DNA from: Aptenodytes patagonicus
Taxonomy: Eukaryota > Chordata > Aves > Sphenisciformes > Spheniscidae
DNA: 64,000 nucleotides
Assembly: GCF_965638725.1 (NCBI RefSeq)
Contig: NC_134949.1
Span: 120,899,794-120,963,793, forward strand
Reading direction: 5' to 3'
This document shows, piece after piece, positions 12,546-25,119 of the stretch (position 1 is its first letter; each line of letters starts with the position of its first letter). The position numbers were made by a program, and so were the translations under genes. Under the pieces are notes generated by a model. It searched no databases. It saw only the letters and a program-made list of their open reading frames with translations, and was not told where the DNA came from.

Positions 12546-13927
12546 AAGCAAATGTTAGTTACTGTCCTCATCCTTTTGTGAGCTTCGTAAACCACACCAT
12601 TCATAACATTTAGCAATTCCCTGGTACTCTAATTTTAGATCTCTGTGGCAGGCTGGCAGTATTTGCCTGAAACATCACCCTACCCTGTAAACAGGTGTTG
12701 ATCCTGATGGGAAGGGAGTAAGTAGGTTCTGCTGACTCAGAAGTGGGCAATTTTACTACCTCAGTGCAAGGAAACTGCTTTCTGCGAGGGAAGTCCTAGA
12801 GTGTGGACTGCAGCAATGAGTATATTTTGATCTTAATGCATTTATATTTTATTTAATAGCAAAGCTAAATCCCAGGGAAAAGAAAAGTTTCTGTGCTGCT
12901 TGAGTATTACTGGAGGGCAGCACAAAAGCCGTGTGTGCACGTAGCCTCATCTTATCAAATCAGGACTGACATTCATTAATAGAGCTGTCTGAGTTTGCAC
13001 ACTGTCTGTCTGTGCCGCTCCTGGCTCAAGTCCAAAAAGAGTAGTTAGTACCTTTCTTTTACACGTACTGAAAGTCCCCATGGAAGAGGTTTACCGGCTT
13101 TTAAGATGCTGATTACTTCTTAGTGTGTTCACTGCATCTCCCTTTAAGAACCTCCTAAGTGTAAGAAAAGTAAGGAAGAATGATTCTGAATTAATTTGTT
13201 TGGAGCACTTCTGAGTCAACAGTCTGTAATTTGAAAGAGCTTAATTGAATCCTTCAGTCCAGCATCGCACCAGTAGAATAATTGCAGAGAAATACTGCTG
13301 AAACTCTCTTTTGGTCCCAAGAGACAAAAATCTTCAAGAGGAAGCCCTAAGAGACTGAAGTGATTAAAGCTGCTGGACGTGTAAAATCTCATTGTCCCTA
13401 AATGCATTTCTCACTCTCTAAAACATACATGCAATTACTCCTTTGCGGCCTGTAGTCCCATTAATAACAGCTGGAATATCGAACTGTCTAGCAAGATCAG
13501 TTCATCTTGGCCAATTTGAAAATTGGTTGATCTAGCATGGCCCAAGCAAAGAGAAATGAATGGCTTGCTATTTTTAAAATTTTTACAACTGTATTGTGCC
13601 AAATGTTAATAGAATTCTGCTGAACAAAAATATGCACTTGATATTTTCTCTTGAAGACCTGACTGAATACACCTTTCACCTGGTGCAAGGAAAGAGAAGA
13701 GGCTTTGCTGCAGCATAGCTGCTATGCATTATCTCAGTGGTATAAAACAAAGCCAACATCTTTAGCTACGGGAGGGTTTCTATATACTGTGACTTTTGGA
13801 TGATTTAAAATTGCTGTAATGGCTGCTAACTCTTCCCTTCTGGTTGTTTTTTTTTTAATGGGAAACACAGCTGGGAGAAATGAGTGTGCCAGGGGCCTCT
13901 TCTAACTTGTGACTCCTTGAACTGCAG

Positions 13928-14149
13928 TAACTGTGACTGCAAACAGTCAGCTAAACCATGGGCAAACTGTGCTATCACCGAAAGCTGTAGTAAAGACAGA
14001 GGAAGACCAAACTGATCCTAAAAGAAGGCCGGATGATAGAAGTGTTTTTCAAAACCCAGGTGCTTACAGTTTTGCTGCTGCAAGTGGTAGTTTTGCAGCT
14101 ATAAGTAATGCAAGTGATCAGCAAATACTGAATGTTAACATTTCATGAA
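13928..14149 (+). other. Coding-like segment of unknown origin
   Basis: After an acceptor-like CTTGAACTGCAG there are 73 open codons ending in TGA at 14147-14149. The composition is protein-like: an acidic Lys-Thr-Glu-Glu-Asp stretch preceded by AVV, which has the form of a SUMO-acceptor site, then Asp-Pro-Lys-Arg-Arg, then an Ala/Ser-rich tail (SFAAASGSFAAIS). I could not name the parent gene. If spliced from the MAP3K7CL exon at 6847 the reading frame would not match, so it is not an obvious alternative last exon. A fragment of a processed retrocopy or chance are both possible. Confidence 0.3.
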
Positions 14150-15228
14150 TACTTTGACCTGTGGCGATAGAATTACTAATCTGTAGGAGTTTCCTGTCTG
14201 AAAGCACTGGTCTAGCTTGACAAGAGGGCTCCCTCCTTTAAAGACTGCGGCAAAAGCTATCCACTTTGAAGGCATGACATCTTCCCACTGATGATCTACA
14301 AGCATTGTTTTGACATGACTGAGAAATAAAGTCACAGGGCTATGAACAGTTAAAGATTAACTGATCTCTGAGATAGAATGATCAAAAGAACTAAGAACCT
14401 TTTAGAAGAGACTTCCTGTAGCAGGGGTGAATAAATGATTTGACTCAAAGGGGGAAAAAAGCAGAGGCCAGGCTAGCCTGCTGGGTAACTAAGTGGAGAG
14501 CGATTAGATACCCCGTGAGTTACTCATGCCTTCAGTGTGTTTTAAGACCTCTTTTATCTTAACTTCTGCTGAGGTAATTTCAGTTGATACTATACAGGAG
14601 ACTCCAGCTCCTGGCCAGCTCTGGGAATACAGGGCACTGTGTTGGCTCCATCCAGAAAGAAGCAACAGCTTGAATCCTCCTGCGTCTGTTCTTAAAAAGA
14701 CCAGGAGGGGTCAGGTTTGCAGCTCTAGCGCTCTTCCTCTGCAGCAGGGCAAAGGTCTGAGCATAAACACATTGTTCAGGTACAATGTATGTGGTTCAGA
14801 TTCACGTGCCCAGTATTTACTAGAATCGTTTTTCTTTGTAGCAGAGAAAAGGAAACCAGGTGTACTCCACAGAATGTACCGATAAAGCTAACCAACCGCA
14901 CAAAAAAACCCTTGCTCACTTTCAAATGTTTGGTATTGAGAGAAAAATAAATCGTTATTCTTCAGGCAAAATATTAGCATGCGGTCTCCAGGAACCTGAT
15001 TCTCCCCCGTGAACTGCATGTTCAACTCTTTCTTACTGAAGTTAGAGAGATACTTGAAGGTCCTCAGCATTTTGCAGGTTTGGTCACTGAACAGCAAACC
15101 TATCAGAGATAGGTTTGTTCAGCAAACAAATCAGAGGTTTTGGCAGCTTCATCTTTTAAAGGGAGAAGGACTCTAACAAATTAAATTTCTAGGCCTCTGT
15201 TTCACAAGAGCTCAAGTAATACCGTACT

Positions 15229-15270
15229 CAGCTATAGCTATAGCTAAAGCTATAGCTCAACCTATAGCCC
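15229..15270. repeat. Degenerate GCTATA hexamer repeat
   Basis: AGCTATAGCTATAGCTAAAG is followed by further CTATAGC units, giving about five diverged copies. AGCTATAGCT is self-complementary, so the tract could form short hairpins. It lies 77 bases upstream of the last MAP3K7CL exon, inside the intron and upstream of the expected branch-point zone. Confidence 0.75.
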
Positions 15271-15346
15271 CGCTTTAAGCTAACACACGACGACAAATCT
15301 TTGCATGCTGCCGTTTTTAATCTTTGGTTTTTTTCATAATCGTCAG

Positions 15347-15527
15347 AAAGGAGCTGATTGCCAGGCTGGAACAAGTGGAGAAAGAAAGCATGGATGCTGC
15401 TCAGCTGGCTAAGGAGTACGCAGAACTGACAGAGGAGAACCGAACACTGAAGCTGGCCCAGACGCAGTGTGTAGAGCAACTGGAAAAGCTCAGAATACAG
15501 TACCAAAAAAGACAGGGGTCCTCATAA
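15347..15527 (+). CDS. MAP3K7CL: MAP3K7CL terminal coding exon
   Basis: The exon follows a T-rich tract and the acceptor CGTCAG. One base completes the split Lys codon, then 59 codons run to TAA at 15525-15527. The peptide is a continuous heptad-rich coiled coil (for example KELIARLEQVEKESMDAAQL) and ends in the family's signature tail EKLRIQYQKRQGSS. With the exon at 6732 this gives 98 residues, the length I expect for the same region of the mammalian 142-residue isoform, so nothing is lost at the C-terminus. By analogy with the TAK1 tail it may mediate protein-protein contacts, but that is inference. Confidence 0.95.
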
Positions 15528-15591
15528 CTCTCAACTAGCTTATGTGAGGCAGTTAATACAGGATTGGTCCTGTGCTGGAAAGAGATTTTAG

Positions 15592-15597
15592 AATAAA
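15592..15597 (+). terminator. MAP3K7CL: Candidate MAP3K7CL polyadenylation signal
   Basis: A canonical AATAAA lies 64 bases after the stop codon and is followed by GT-rich sequence (ggtctgtttaatatgttat). A second candidate hexamer, ATTAAA, is at 16077-16082, so a longer 3' UTR of about 550 bases is possible. RNA 3'-end data would be needed to choose. Confidence 0.45.
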
Positions 15598-15688
15598 GGT
15601 CTGTTTAATATGTTATAATACTTTACTACAGATACAGAGTATGTAGAAGTCTATATTTGATTAAATGCTTGCCAGCCAGTAGCTTAAT

Positions 15689-15720
15689 ATAATGGATATT
15701 TCATCCATTATATAATGGAT
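15689..15720. repeat. Inverted repeat with an extra direct copy of the arm
   Basis: ATAATGGAT (15689-15697) and ATCCATTAT (15703-15711) form a perfect 9-bp stem with a 5-base loop. ATAATGGAT then repeats at 15712-15720, so two mutually exclusive hairpins are possible. It would lie in the 3' UTR if the distal polyadenylation signal is used. Confidence 0.7.
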
Positions 15721-16779
15721 ATTTTATTTCAAGTAACATAATTGAAGTTAATCTATCCCCATTATATGTTCTAGTAGATCAGGTTTCTTTTCTAAACATA
15801 TTTCTTCCAATTTAAGAAGATATGGACACACTAGAAAATGATATAAATAGTCTCTGTGTTGGGAATTTGGACCATACTAAGGCATACAGCAGGGACAATG
15901 TTAATATATGGAATACATGTATGTTAATTTTAGTTTGGTGAAGATTTGTTTAATTATTTTCCTCGTGCCTAAAGTGTTTGAAAGTTATCTTAAAACGGAT
16001 CTCCTCATGCGTAGAAACTATACTTTGTTATCCCATGTCAACTTTACATTCTTGTATAAAATCTGAGAAATTGCACATTAAAAATGGAAGTAGCGTAATG
16101 CTTTTTTATCAAACGAGTGTACTGCCAGTAATAATTTGCAAGTTATGAAATTAAAAGGAAACAGATGAGGTCAAACTTTCCTTCCTCAAGCATAAAGATA
16201 GCTGGAGAGTCTTTTTATTGTACTTTTTGGCATGCAAGAAATGAAAAATTAATGTATGAATACTACCATCATAGTTTCGACTGAGAATATGTCGGTAAAA
16301 GTACTGTGAGGATAATTTTGTTCTTATTTTCCGGTCTGTTTTGAAACACAAGTGGCTGTAAGTAGGGACAGGAGTTCCGTGATATACAAATAACCTGGAA
16401 GTAAAATGTTAGTTTTACTTGCTCTATTTATCCCTGTATTTTCCTAGATCAATTGAAAATCCTTTGTTATACCTCCATTTCTATTCATACAGTATTTTTT
16501 TCATTAAAAGCAGATATAGAAAAGCCATTTTATGTTCTGAATATTCTTAAATCACCCTGTATTTTTAACTCTGCTTGACAGATGCAGCTTGTTACATCTT
16601 CATGAGGTTAGAATTCAATTTGATGTGTCATTAGTACTGAAATGTGTCTTAGTAATTGAAAACTATGAACTTCAGATTTCCGCCAGAACTTTAGCTTTGA
16701 TTATTATCACTAATCTATTATAAAAATGGGATTTTATGTTAATCAGAACAGTTCCTGGCGAAGTCTTTTGGCACCAAAA

Positions 16780-17100
16780 TGTTCCCCAGCGATTCCGGCA
16801 CCAAAGGGGACAAAAAACCACAAGCTGCTCCTTAATTTCCCTGTGCTGACTTCCTACAGCATTCCCTCCAGCACAGGCGCGAAAACAGGCTCCACGTTAC
16901 TATAAGCCCCTGACGGTGCAGTAGGAGAGTATGACGAGGTAGCGGGAGAGGACAGCCGTGTCTCCACTTCTCCTCCCGAGCTGCCGGGACAGGGGCAGCG
17001 TACGCGCCCGGCGGCCCTGCTTACTGCCTTACCCTGGCCAGTGCGGAGACACGAAGGGAAATCGCCACTCCGAGGCATGCGCTTTCTGCTGGGATGCTCC
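16780..17100. promoter_or_regulatory. Small orphan CpG-rich patch
   Basis: By hand count there are roughly 22 CpG in about 320 bases at clearly raised GC, far above the surrounding AT-rich sequence and enough to meet the usual CpG-island ratio. The densest part reads cagcgtacgcgcccggcgg. It lies about 1.3 kb after the MAP3K7CL stop codon and is not linked to a known first exon. It could be a promoter of a non-coding RNA, an enhancer, or a GC-rich insertion. Confidence 0.5.
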
Positions 17101-20100
17101 ACCGGCAGTGTAACACTGTATTTGTCCCTCTTTCAGAGCACATTGTTACCTGAGGGTCCAGTTTTCACTGTATCTTGTGAAAGTTGGAGAGAAAAAAAAC
17201 ATAATGAATAAAAAGCACTTGGGATGTCAAGCCTGGGAGTGCTGGAAAAGCCTTGTCTGAGTTTTGTGCTGATGGCAAACATACCCTGTACAGACTTCAG
17301 GGTTCTGCTTTGAGCACGGGACGCTGCAGAATCTGGGGCGCGTTATTTTTGTCTGTATTTATGTGTTTTGAACAACAGGATTGTCATTTTCAAAATTAGT
17401 TTGTTGATTTAGTCACAGATTTTTCTATCTAGCCTTGAAAACGTCAGCCAGTCTGTTTGGTGATTTCAGTGAATTCATTAGAAACTGCACAAGATACATA
17501 AAATTGTTTCGTTAGCAGACCGGCTTTGGATGCAGATGGATCAGACAGCAGAACTTTACTTACAGATAACTTTGTTCACCTTGAAATTTTCTATTTAAAT
17601 GCAGCCATTACGTTTTAGATGTCAGAATAATACCAGACCATACTCTTTGAGAAAAACCTGAGGGAGAGCCAAAGTCATGTAGAGAAGTGAAGCTGGGCAT
17701 CATTTGGGACACGCAGCGATTTGAGAGTAGCCAGGGAATAAGGCTTTTCTAACGTATAGAGACTGACCAGTATGGAAGTCTTCAGGAAACATTTTTACAG
17801 GTGTACAGACGCCAAATTTGTGGTGTGGTCCAGCTACCAGCCTGGCTAAATATAGAACTCTCAAAGCATCCCAAACTAATTGAAGTCAGGGATCGGTATT
17901 TAATCTGGACTGAGGCTATTTGCAATCAAATTTTCCTCCTACTTTTAGTTATGGTGAAAGTAAAAAATAGCTGCTTTGTATCAATGTATTTGCCTGCCAG
18001 CATGGATGCTCATGTGCCTGAGAATAGTGACTCAGAGAAGTTGCATCACAATCCAAATGAGTAAAACTGAAATAGAAGTACCAAGGAAGAAAACTTGAAG
18101 TATCCCATGGAAACTAAATTTTTAAAGAAAAAACAGCAGCGAAATGGGATTCAAAGACAGGAGGGTAGATAAATGGAATTGTCCAAAAATATTCATAGGC
18201 AAGTGAAATTAAAATGTGGAAAAGTCAACGTAACCCAGAAAATCATTCAAATGTTGCAAAGAGTAAAAATGGCTGGAACAGTCTTCTGAGAGGTAACTGC
18301 TGTATTTGTTTGTCATATTTATGCTGTATTTTCCGAAGAGAAAATACGATTTGTGTCCTTTTGTTATTTAAGGAGAGACCTTAAATTGTTTTGCTAGCTA
18401 GGTCCATTGTAAGTATAGCACTGTAAAAAAGCGTTTTATACAATTATTTCAAAGATGGTTTTACATCGTATTTCACCCAAAAACTTAGAAGCCAGTTTCA
18501 GCTGTTGAGTTCAACTGCCAATGAAACGTTCAACTTCATAACTTCTGACTACAGCCTGTGACGACTGCAGTTGTATTCAGCGAAACAACAGCGCAGTCTG
18601 AGGCTCCTGCTCGCAATTCATCCGCGGTCAGAAGGCAAGGAAAGGCATGTGAAAGGCTCGGATGGCAACAGAAGTTGCTAAACGCATACAGCTACGTACA
18701 TACAGTCTGTTACACAGATAAAGTGTGTTTCTTGCTATTAGCCAGGTTATTCAGGTTAGCAAAAGTAAGCATGCCACTATGACGACAAATGCATTTGCTT
18801 CAGAACACTTCAAGAAAACAGTTAGTGAAGTACATGGGTTTAAAAAAGCAAGGCCTGTGCTTTCCATTTCCTATTATTACTAACTAACTAACTTCCATCG
18901 TAACAAATGCTGAACAAGCTCAATTTAAGCATTCCAGTTAGCAAGGATATGACTCATGTCGTCTTGAAACAGACAGAGGCTAGGGTGATTTTACACTTGA
19001 AAAGTCTGGAAGATAAGGACCTGTGGGTTTGGGTTTGGCAGCTTTTTTTTTTTTTTTACATTTCTCTTTCCAGGATTACCTTAATTCTGGCTGGTTTTGT
19101 GAATTAATGATCTTTGGAAGTGTGTCACCTCCCCCCAGAGGCTTTATGGCCATCTAGGCCTTTGTGAGCATTACACACTCTTCATAGCGGGTACAAATAC
19201 GCAAGGGTACGACACAGAGGTGTTCTCAGCCTTCCTTTGGGCTATGTGGTTGGGGAGCTCTGGCACGTGTCCGTTTGCTGCTCGAACTCCAGTCACAGAC
19301 CGCCTTGCAGAAACGAGCGAGTCGCAGTCTTAGTCATGGAGTCAGCCGGTGTTTTTTCCTACATAAAATTCTTTGCTCGTTCAACATGCAAGACAGAAGT
19401 GTCTAGAGGAGCAGGGGAGACTGCTGTCTGGAGGAGCCTTGCCTCTCTTCTCGTGGAGGGTGCAAAAGGTGCAGTGACCGAAAAAGAGGATCGCGGGGAA
19501 AGGAAGTTGGTCCAGGCGGTGACGTAGCAGGAGGAGCGCTGGCCCTCGCCAGCAGAAGTGTGAGGAGAGTTGACAAAACCTGGGTGCTGGCATGACTTTT
19601 CTTTCCTACGCACGTACTTCCACAGACATACGTGCACGCCCACAGCCCTGAGGGTCTTCTCCTTCTCCCTCCTGTTGCAGTGTCCTGGCGCGTATACGCA
19701 TGGATAATATGGTGATGAACATCCTTGGAAAACCCATGATGAAACTATTAACTGTCTTCATGACAGGCCTGGAAGGTGTGCAGCAATGAAGGCCCAGGGC
19801 CATTACTGAACAAGAACTGAAAAGCTGGCCCCCGTTGTCCATCCTGCTGGCCGCCTCCGGGACAAGACCAGACATTGTGACTGCACGACTGAACCACAGT
19901 GCACATTAAGGAGGGGGGGAAGCAAGGCAGAGTTGGATGGGCGGCTTCGACCTTACCCTTTCCTCCACTGAATCCCTTGGTTTTGCAGTGTTAAACTGGG
20001 AGTTATTGAGATGGTCCTTCAGATACACACCAAAACTGTGCAGCTGACATTTAAAATGTAAAGAGGTTGATTATTTTATAAGAATGAAAAAAAATCTACC

Positions 20101-20340
20101 CTGCTTGGGACTGTGCCAGTCACCTCTAGGTTCTTCAGTGCTCCTTACAAGGAATGTCATGTGTTACTCATACCCGTATGAATGAAAGATGACAATCATT
20201 CACAAATTACTCTTAACCTCGACCCAGGCTTTCTAGACTGCACAGTCTGGTGGTTTACACTGTAGAAAGCACAAGATTTAGCGTATGAGTCACTCAGCTT
20301 TTCTACACGCCAATCATCAGTTCCCCCTTCTAAACCTCAG

Positions 20341-20380
20341 TTCCTTTAATGCCCCCACCCACCCACCCCCCCCGCCCACA
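20341..20380. repeat. C-rich low-complexity tract (CCCA-like)
   Basis: The stretch has several CCCAC units and a run of C with a single G. It is simple sequence only, with i-motif or G-quadruplex potential on the opposite strand. Confidence 0.7.
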
Positions 20381-21136
20381 ACCCATGCATCTGTACCCCC
20401 TACTGAGGAAGCAGCATCAGTCTAGAGCTCAGATCCAGTTGACTGGTGATCTCATGACGTGGTTGTGATGATCGCTGTGTGCTTGAGATGGTTTCCAAAC
20501 ATTAGAGTCATACGACGTTTTGTGATGCGGTGGTGGTATACGGCAGCAAGGCACTCTGCCAGCGTGCAGGTGCTGGCTGTGAGATACGCCGTCTTTCTTT
20601 GGACTGGTTAGGAAAATACGAGAGCAGGTGGTCTGTGGCTTTAGTTATTTGTCTGAATTTTATAGTAAACTTTAATACAGAAATTAGGGAAATGAAATGA
20701 GGATGTGTGTGCTGATGTAACAAATGTGCAGCCAGATGCCAGACTGTGCCTTGGGTGCTCAGAATGAGTAAAGTGATATGAGAACTGTAAGTGACGGAAA
20801 GGAAGTAGTTACAGCGAGGAAGAGGAACTGGTGAGTGAGCTGTGTGCCTTTACTGCTTGCTTTCTTGCTTCTTACGGCTTGCACCAGTGGGATGTATAGG
20901 CTGTTGTCCTTAGCCCAAAATTAAGCAGCTTTTCTTTGGACGTTTCCCAAGGCTTTTCCAAGCCTAGTCTACACAAACATTTTATACTGGAACATTTACT
21001 TCATCTAAGGTTATGTTTTTGTCTAATATGTTTAGTATCAACAGAGCTGTACTGTGATAAAGGTGCTTGCAGCATTGCAGATGGTTCTTCTGTAGAAAGA
21101 GGAATAACCAGTGTCAGTATATGACTCTATTCTGCT

Positions 21137-21205
21137 AATCACAGAACCATAGAATATCTTGAGTTGGAAGGGACCCATAAGGATCATCGAGCCCAATACC
21201 ACGCC
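21137..21205 (-). mobile_element. CR1 LINE 3'-end fragment, minus strand
   Basis: The text 'cacagaaccatagaatatc', then 'gagttggaagggaccca' and 'ggatcatcgagcccaa', is the reverse complement of the typical avian CR1 tail (lower-case sense form: ttggactcgatgatcc, gggtcccttccaac, gatattctatgattctatg). Only about 70 bases remain, as is common for these 5'-truncated elements. No coding capacity is left. Confidence 0.88.
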
Positions 21206-24200
21206 AGCTGCTGTATTTGCATTAAAGATAAATAAATTACAGCCTTGATAAATAGCCTACGTATAGTAAAAAATACACTGAAGCTAGAGCACTTTTGTAC
21301 TGAAATAAATGCATCCCCACTAATGGGCTTTTGCTGCTTTCACTGCACAAGCAGAGCTTGGTGCTTTTATTAACTAGATCCCCAGCTACCCACATGAAGG
21401 AATAGCGATGTGGTGTTCTGTGATCAAAAAACTTCTGCCTGTCTTGTGACTTTCCTACAAGCATATGACACATCTCAGTGCACAGCCCAGATTTGCCTTT
21501 GCCTACAGACTTTCTCCACAGCCATTTCATCGCAGCGCTCTCCCCAGCTTGTTCCCTTGACTCTTGCCTGTCCCATTCCTCTGCTGTGCTTGGATAGCTG
21601 AAATAAGTCAACCACTCCGACTTGAGTAGTCAGAAGCAAATGCATCATTTAAAAACATTACCTGCTAAAAACCTTGACTGTCTTGTGGTCAGACCCTTTT
21701 GCATTCACGTTCTGCAAGTACGTCAGTATACGGGTTTACTGATTAGATGTCAGTACAAAAAAATACGAGGCAAGTGTTAATATTCATGCAAGAGAGAGAG
21801 GCACATTCAAACATACTCATACAAATAGCATTCTAAATGTTAGAGATCACTCTCTGGTTGTGCGTCTAATCAGAAAAAAAGCCCACTACTCACATATGAA
21901 ATAGTACCTCCTTATGAAGTTATCTGCACCAAGAAGAATGTGAACACTTATTTTTTGAAAGAATTTCAAAAAAGGAGTATCCTTTCAAGGAAAAAAAACC
22001 CCACATAACAGTTCCCAGCTCATATAAATTACACTCAGCTATGCACTAACTGCTAAAAATGTGCTTAAATCTATTTATAACCCTTTAAATAGCTCCCATT
22101 AGTTTACGTCTGTAAAAGATACCCTTACATTTGACTGTATGAGCTCCCTCTGGTGGGTAATGTGACATCCACCACTACTATTACGAAGCAAACAGAGATA
22201 CCTCAGAAAATGTTTTGGGTATAGAGTTATGTTTATCCAAGTAGAGTTTTGTTTATTTAAGTGTTTATAGCTACTAATTCTTTCTGTTATCTAGGTATAG
22301 GACAGTATACTAATTTCTCACCATCTGATCATATCTGAAACTACCAAAAGAGTGATATCCAGTATTTTTAAGATACTGGAGATACTTGCACAAAGGTGTA
22401 GTTTTCAACAACACATTGGACAACAGCTAACATGAGCAAGTTAAATGAGTTCTGGCATCCTAGAGAAGCTGAAAGTGTTCGTAATACTTACAAATTATAT
22501 CGTAATGTCTTTATTTGTCCCAAGTACTTCTGTTGAGTTCAGTTGGATTTACACACCTGGAAACCTGTCCTATAGGGCTTTACTTTTTCAAAATACTAGT
22601 CAGTACTAACTGATTGCAGACACTTTATGTAAAAAGTATTTATTTAATGGTACAAAGAATCAAATATGCTTTAAACAACACAGTACAGAACAGCTAGCTA
22701 ATGTATCTCTTTTTTGCTGGCAAATTTTAATAACCCTTACATCTCATACAGCCTGGTATTCATGAGTTACACTTTTATAAAGAAAACACGAGTGTTATCT
22801 TCCTATTTTTCTCTTTGTATTTAGGTTAAGTACTCTGAAGACAGGAAGTGTTAGACTTCGGAAGAGTGCCCTAACGCTTGGGCAATGGTCCAGCCACAGT
22901 TCAAGTTTCAACGACCCAATGTGGTTGTGCTGGAATATTAGTACTGTTTTACCAGCAATGAATTTGATGGCTCTTGCACACCACACAGTTTATTTGAGCA
23001 ACCACGTTTTTGGAAAATTTGGGTCCCTAGAACATTTTGGAAGGAAAAAGAGCAGAAAAAGCATGCTAATAATTTTGCTTTTCTACTTTAGCTGTTTCAG
23101 AATTCCCCTTTAATTAATAAGAAGAGGTTTATGTTTTGTCACTTGGCTGAAACCTGGCAAGAGGCAAAATTCTAGTTACGCTGTATGTAAAGGTGAGGCA
23201 TGAAAAAGAAAGAAGACATAAGCAGGATTTTATCAAAGGCAGTGGACAACATTTTATCACAACAGTTTGTGAAGCTGTGTATCTCCTGAGTATGACTGTA
23301 CATGCAGTGTTTTCAGATGTTTATGATATCATCCTAATCCTGTAATTTCTATTCAAGAGACTGTTAATTCACAGTCTGACCGCCAGAGTGCTCTGAGGTA
23401 AATCTACCACTATATTGCTGTCCAAAAGGGAATCATCACTGAATTTTTTTCTTGAGAATGTGGCATTTACAAGTGCTTAACATTGCTTCTGAAATGAGGG
23501 TGTCCACATCTAAGTGAGCAAGGCTGCCTGGTAGGTAATCAGCAATGCCAAGGCGGCACCACATGGTACACTGGATTTAGGCCCCGGTTCAACGCAGCAC
23601 TTACCGTGGGGCACTGCGGCCACATCAGACAAACCTCTTGAACACATACCTAACTTCAAGCGATGAGTAGTTCCCACTGATTTGCCAATAGGACTATTCA
23701 CAGTGGTAACGTTTTATTCACCCACTGAAGTGTTTTGCTGGATCAAGGCCAGAGAGACCAGCACCTCAGCTTGAAACTTGACTGTTAAAAGTCCATTGGA
23801 ATTTAATTACGTGCTTGGAGTGTTTAAACACCGTGCTGCATCAGGGCCTTTCTGTTGAGCTGTCTGTCAACGAGCTAAGCAGGTCCTCACAGCGTCTAAT
23901 AGTGGGGAGGACCTTCATGCTGTGAGGTGCGTACGAAACTCGGGCATCTTGCTCCAGCGCTTTGAGCTGGGTCTAGATCCAGTTGCAGCTGCCGAACGAG
24001 CCAGACGCTGGCATAAGATGTCAAAGTAACGAAGAAAATGTTCTCTTTTGTCATTCCTGGTAAGCACATTTGTTCCCACTCGCACAGCTGCAGCCATGCC
24101 AACCCTTATGAAGTGGCTCTGTAGGGTCATTATACGGAACTATATGAGTTTTTTTAAAAAAAAGCAAGCAAACACAGAAGAAATGTCAAATATTTACAAA

Positions 24201-25029
24201 GCACTATAAAATATGTCTAGAAATGGCTCTTAACTAGAAGAGTAACAGCATAATACTGTTAAAGAATTTTAGAAATACTTCTCTTGCTTTTCTTTTCTTT
24301 GTAAAAATTTATCAGAAATATTGGACTAGGACGAAAATGCCATGGGTGTCTCTGCCAGATAAGTCCCATTCCTCCCTTTCTCTCCCTTCACGTACCCCTC
24401 CCTGTTCTTCCAGTAAGAGGAGATCTCAGCTGCTTCAGAGATGACATAGAGAAATAAAATGTTTCTCAGAGTTGTAGTTGCGGCACCTTTTTCTCGGCGA
24501 AAATCCCCTCTGCTTTTGATGTAGGAACTGGGCAGAGGAGGAGTGCTTGGGCTAAAGGTGTGTTCTCTGCCCTCCACGTGAATGCCTGCTCAAATTTGGA
24601 TGTGTAATAAGCATATGAAATTTTCAGTTTGCATGTGGTAAGTAGAGACTTAGAGCTAAAATATTTCCTAGCTGAACTTACTCCGTAACATAAGAGCATC
24701 AATGCAGCTGTGACTGTTGAGCACACAGATTGCTTTCCCCCGCAGATGCATACTTCAGACAGGCATATATGACCGCAGACAATTTTGCTTGTGATTTCAT
24801 CTCACAATTTGCTTCTCCCATGCTGTCAATATGCTTCCTTTGGTGATTGTAAATTGTGAAGTAGGAAGACGTCATGTTCAAATACAAAATGATTAAACAC
24901 CTGGACCCAGGAAGGAAGAAGAGACTGCCTTTAAATTTGGCTAAAACCCATTGCCACTTTTCTGATTGCTTTATCATCACTAATAACTACTAATCAAAAC
25001 CAAAGCTTTTCCTTCTTTGTCTTTCTCCC

Positions 25030-25119
25030 TTCCCTTCCCTTCCCTTCCCTTCCCTTCCCTTCCCTTCCCTTCCCTTCCCTTCCCTTCCCTTCCCTTCCCT
25101 TCCCTTCCCTTCCCTTCCC
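25030..25119. repeat. (TTCCC)18 pentanucleotide array
   Basis: Eighteen perfect head-to-tail TTCCC units are followed by a degenerate T/C-rich stretch to about 25170, giving roughly 150 bases of almost pure pyrimidine. On the minus strand it is (GGGAA)n. Such mirror-like polypyrimidine tracts can form triplex (H-DNA) and are highly length-variable. Its true length may be under- or over-represented in the assembly. Confidence 0.97.

Larger units (their letters stand above)
6848..15346 (+). other. MAP3K7CL: MAP3K7CL last intron (8.5 kb)
   Basis: The intron begins GTGAGTAA and ends with a T-rich tract and CGTCAG, so it is a standard GT-AG intron. It contains a 20-bp tandem duplication (7244-7283), a minus-strand open segment with splice-like borders (7607-8063), a tRNA-SINE-like remnant (about 12479-12545), a coding-like plus-strand segment (13928-14149) and GCTATA hexamer repeats just before the 3' splice site. 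Otherwise it is ordinary AT-rich sequence with no recognised gene. Confidence 0.85.

Noticed and set aside
14526..14885. Plus-strand frame of 119 codons in the MAP3K7CL intron
   Set aside because: Peptide is not protein-like over its length, with no domain and no acceptable splice context.
21237..21611. Minus-strand frame of 124 codons
   Set aside because: No recognisable domain, and it overlaps an opposing frame; no sign of exon borders.
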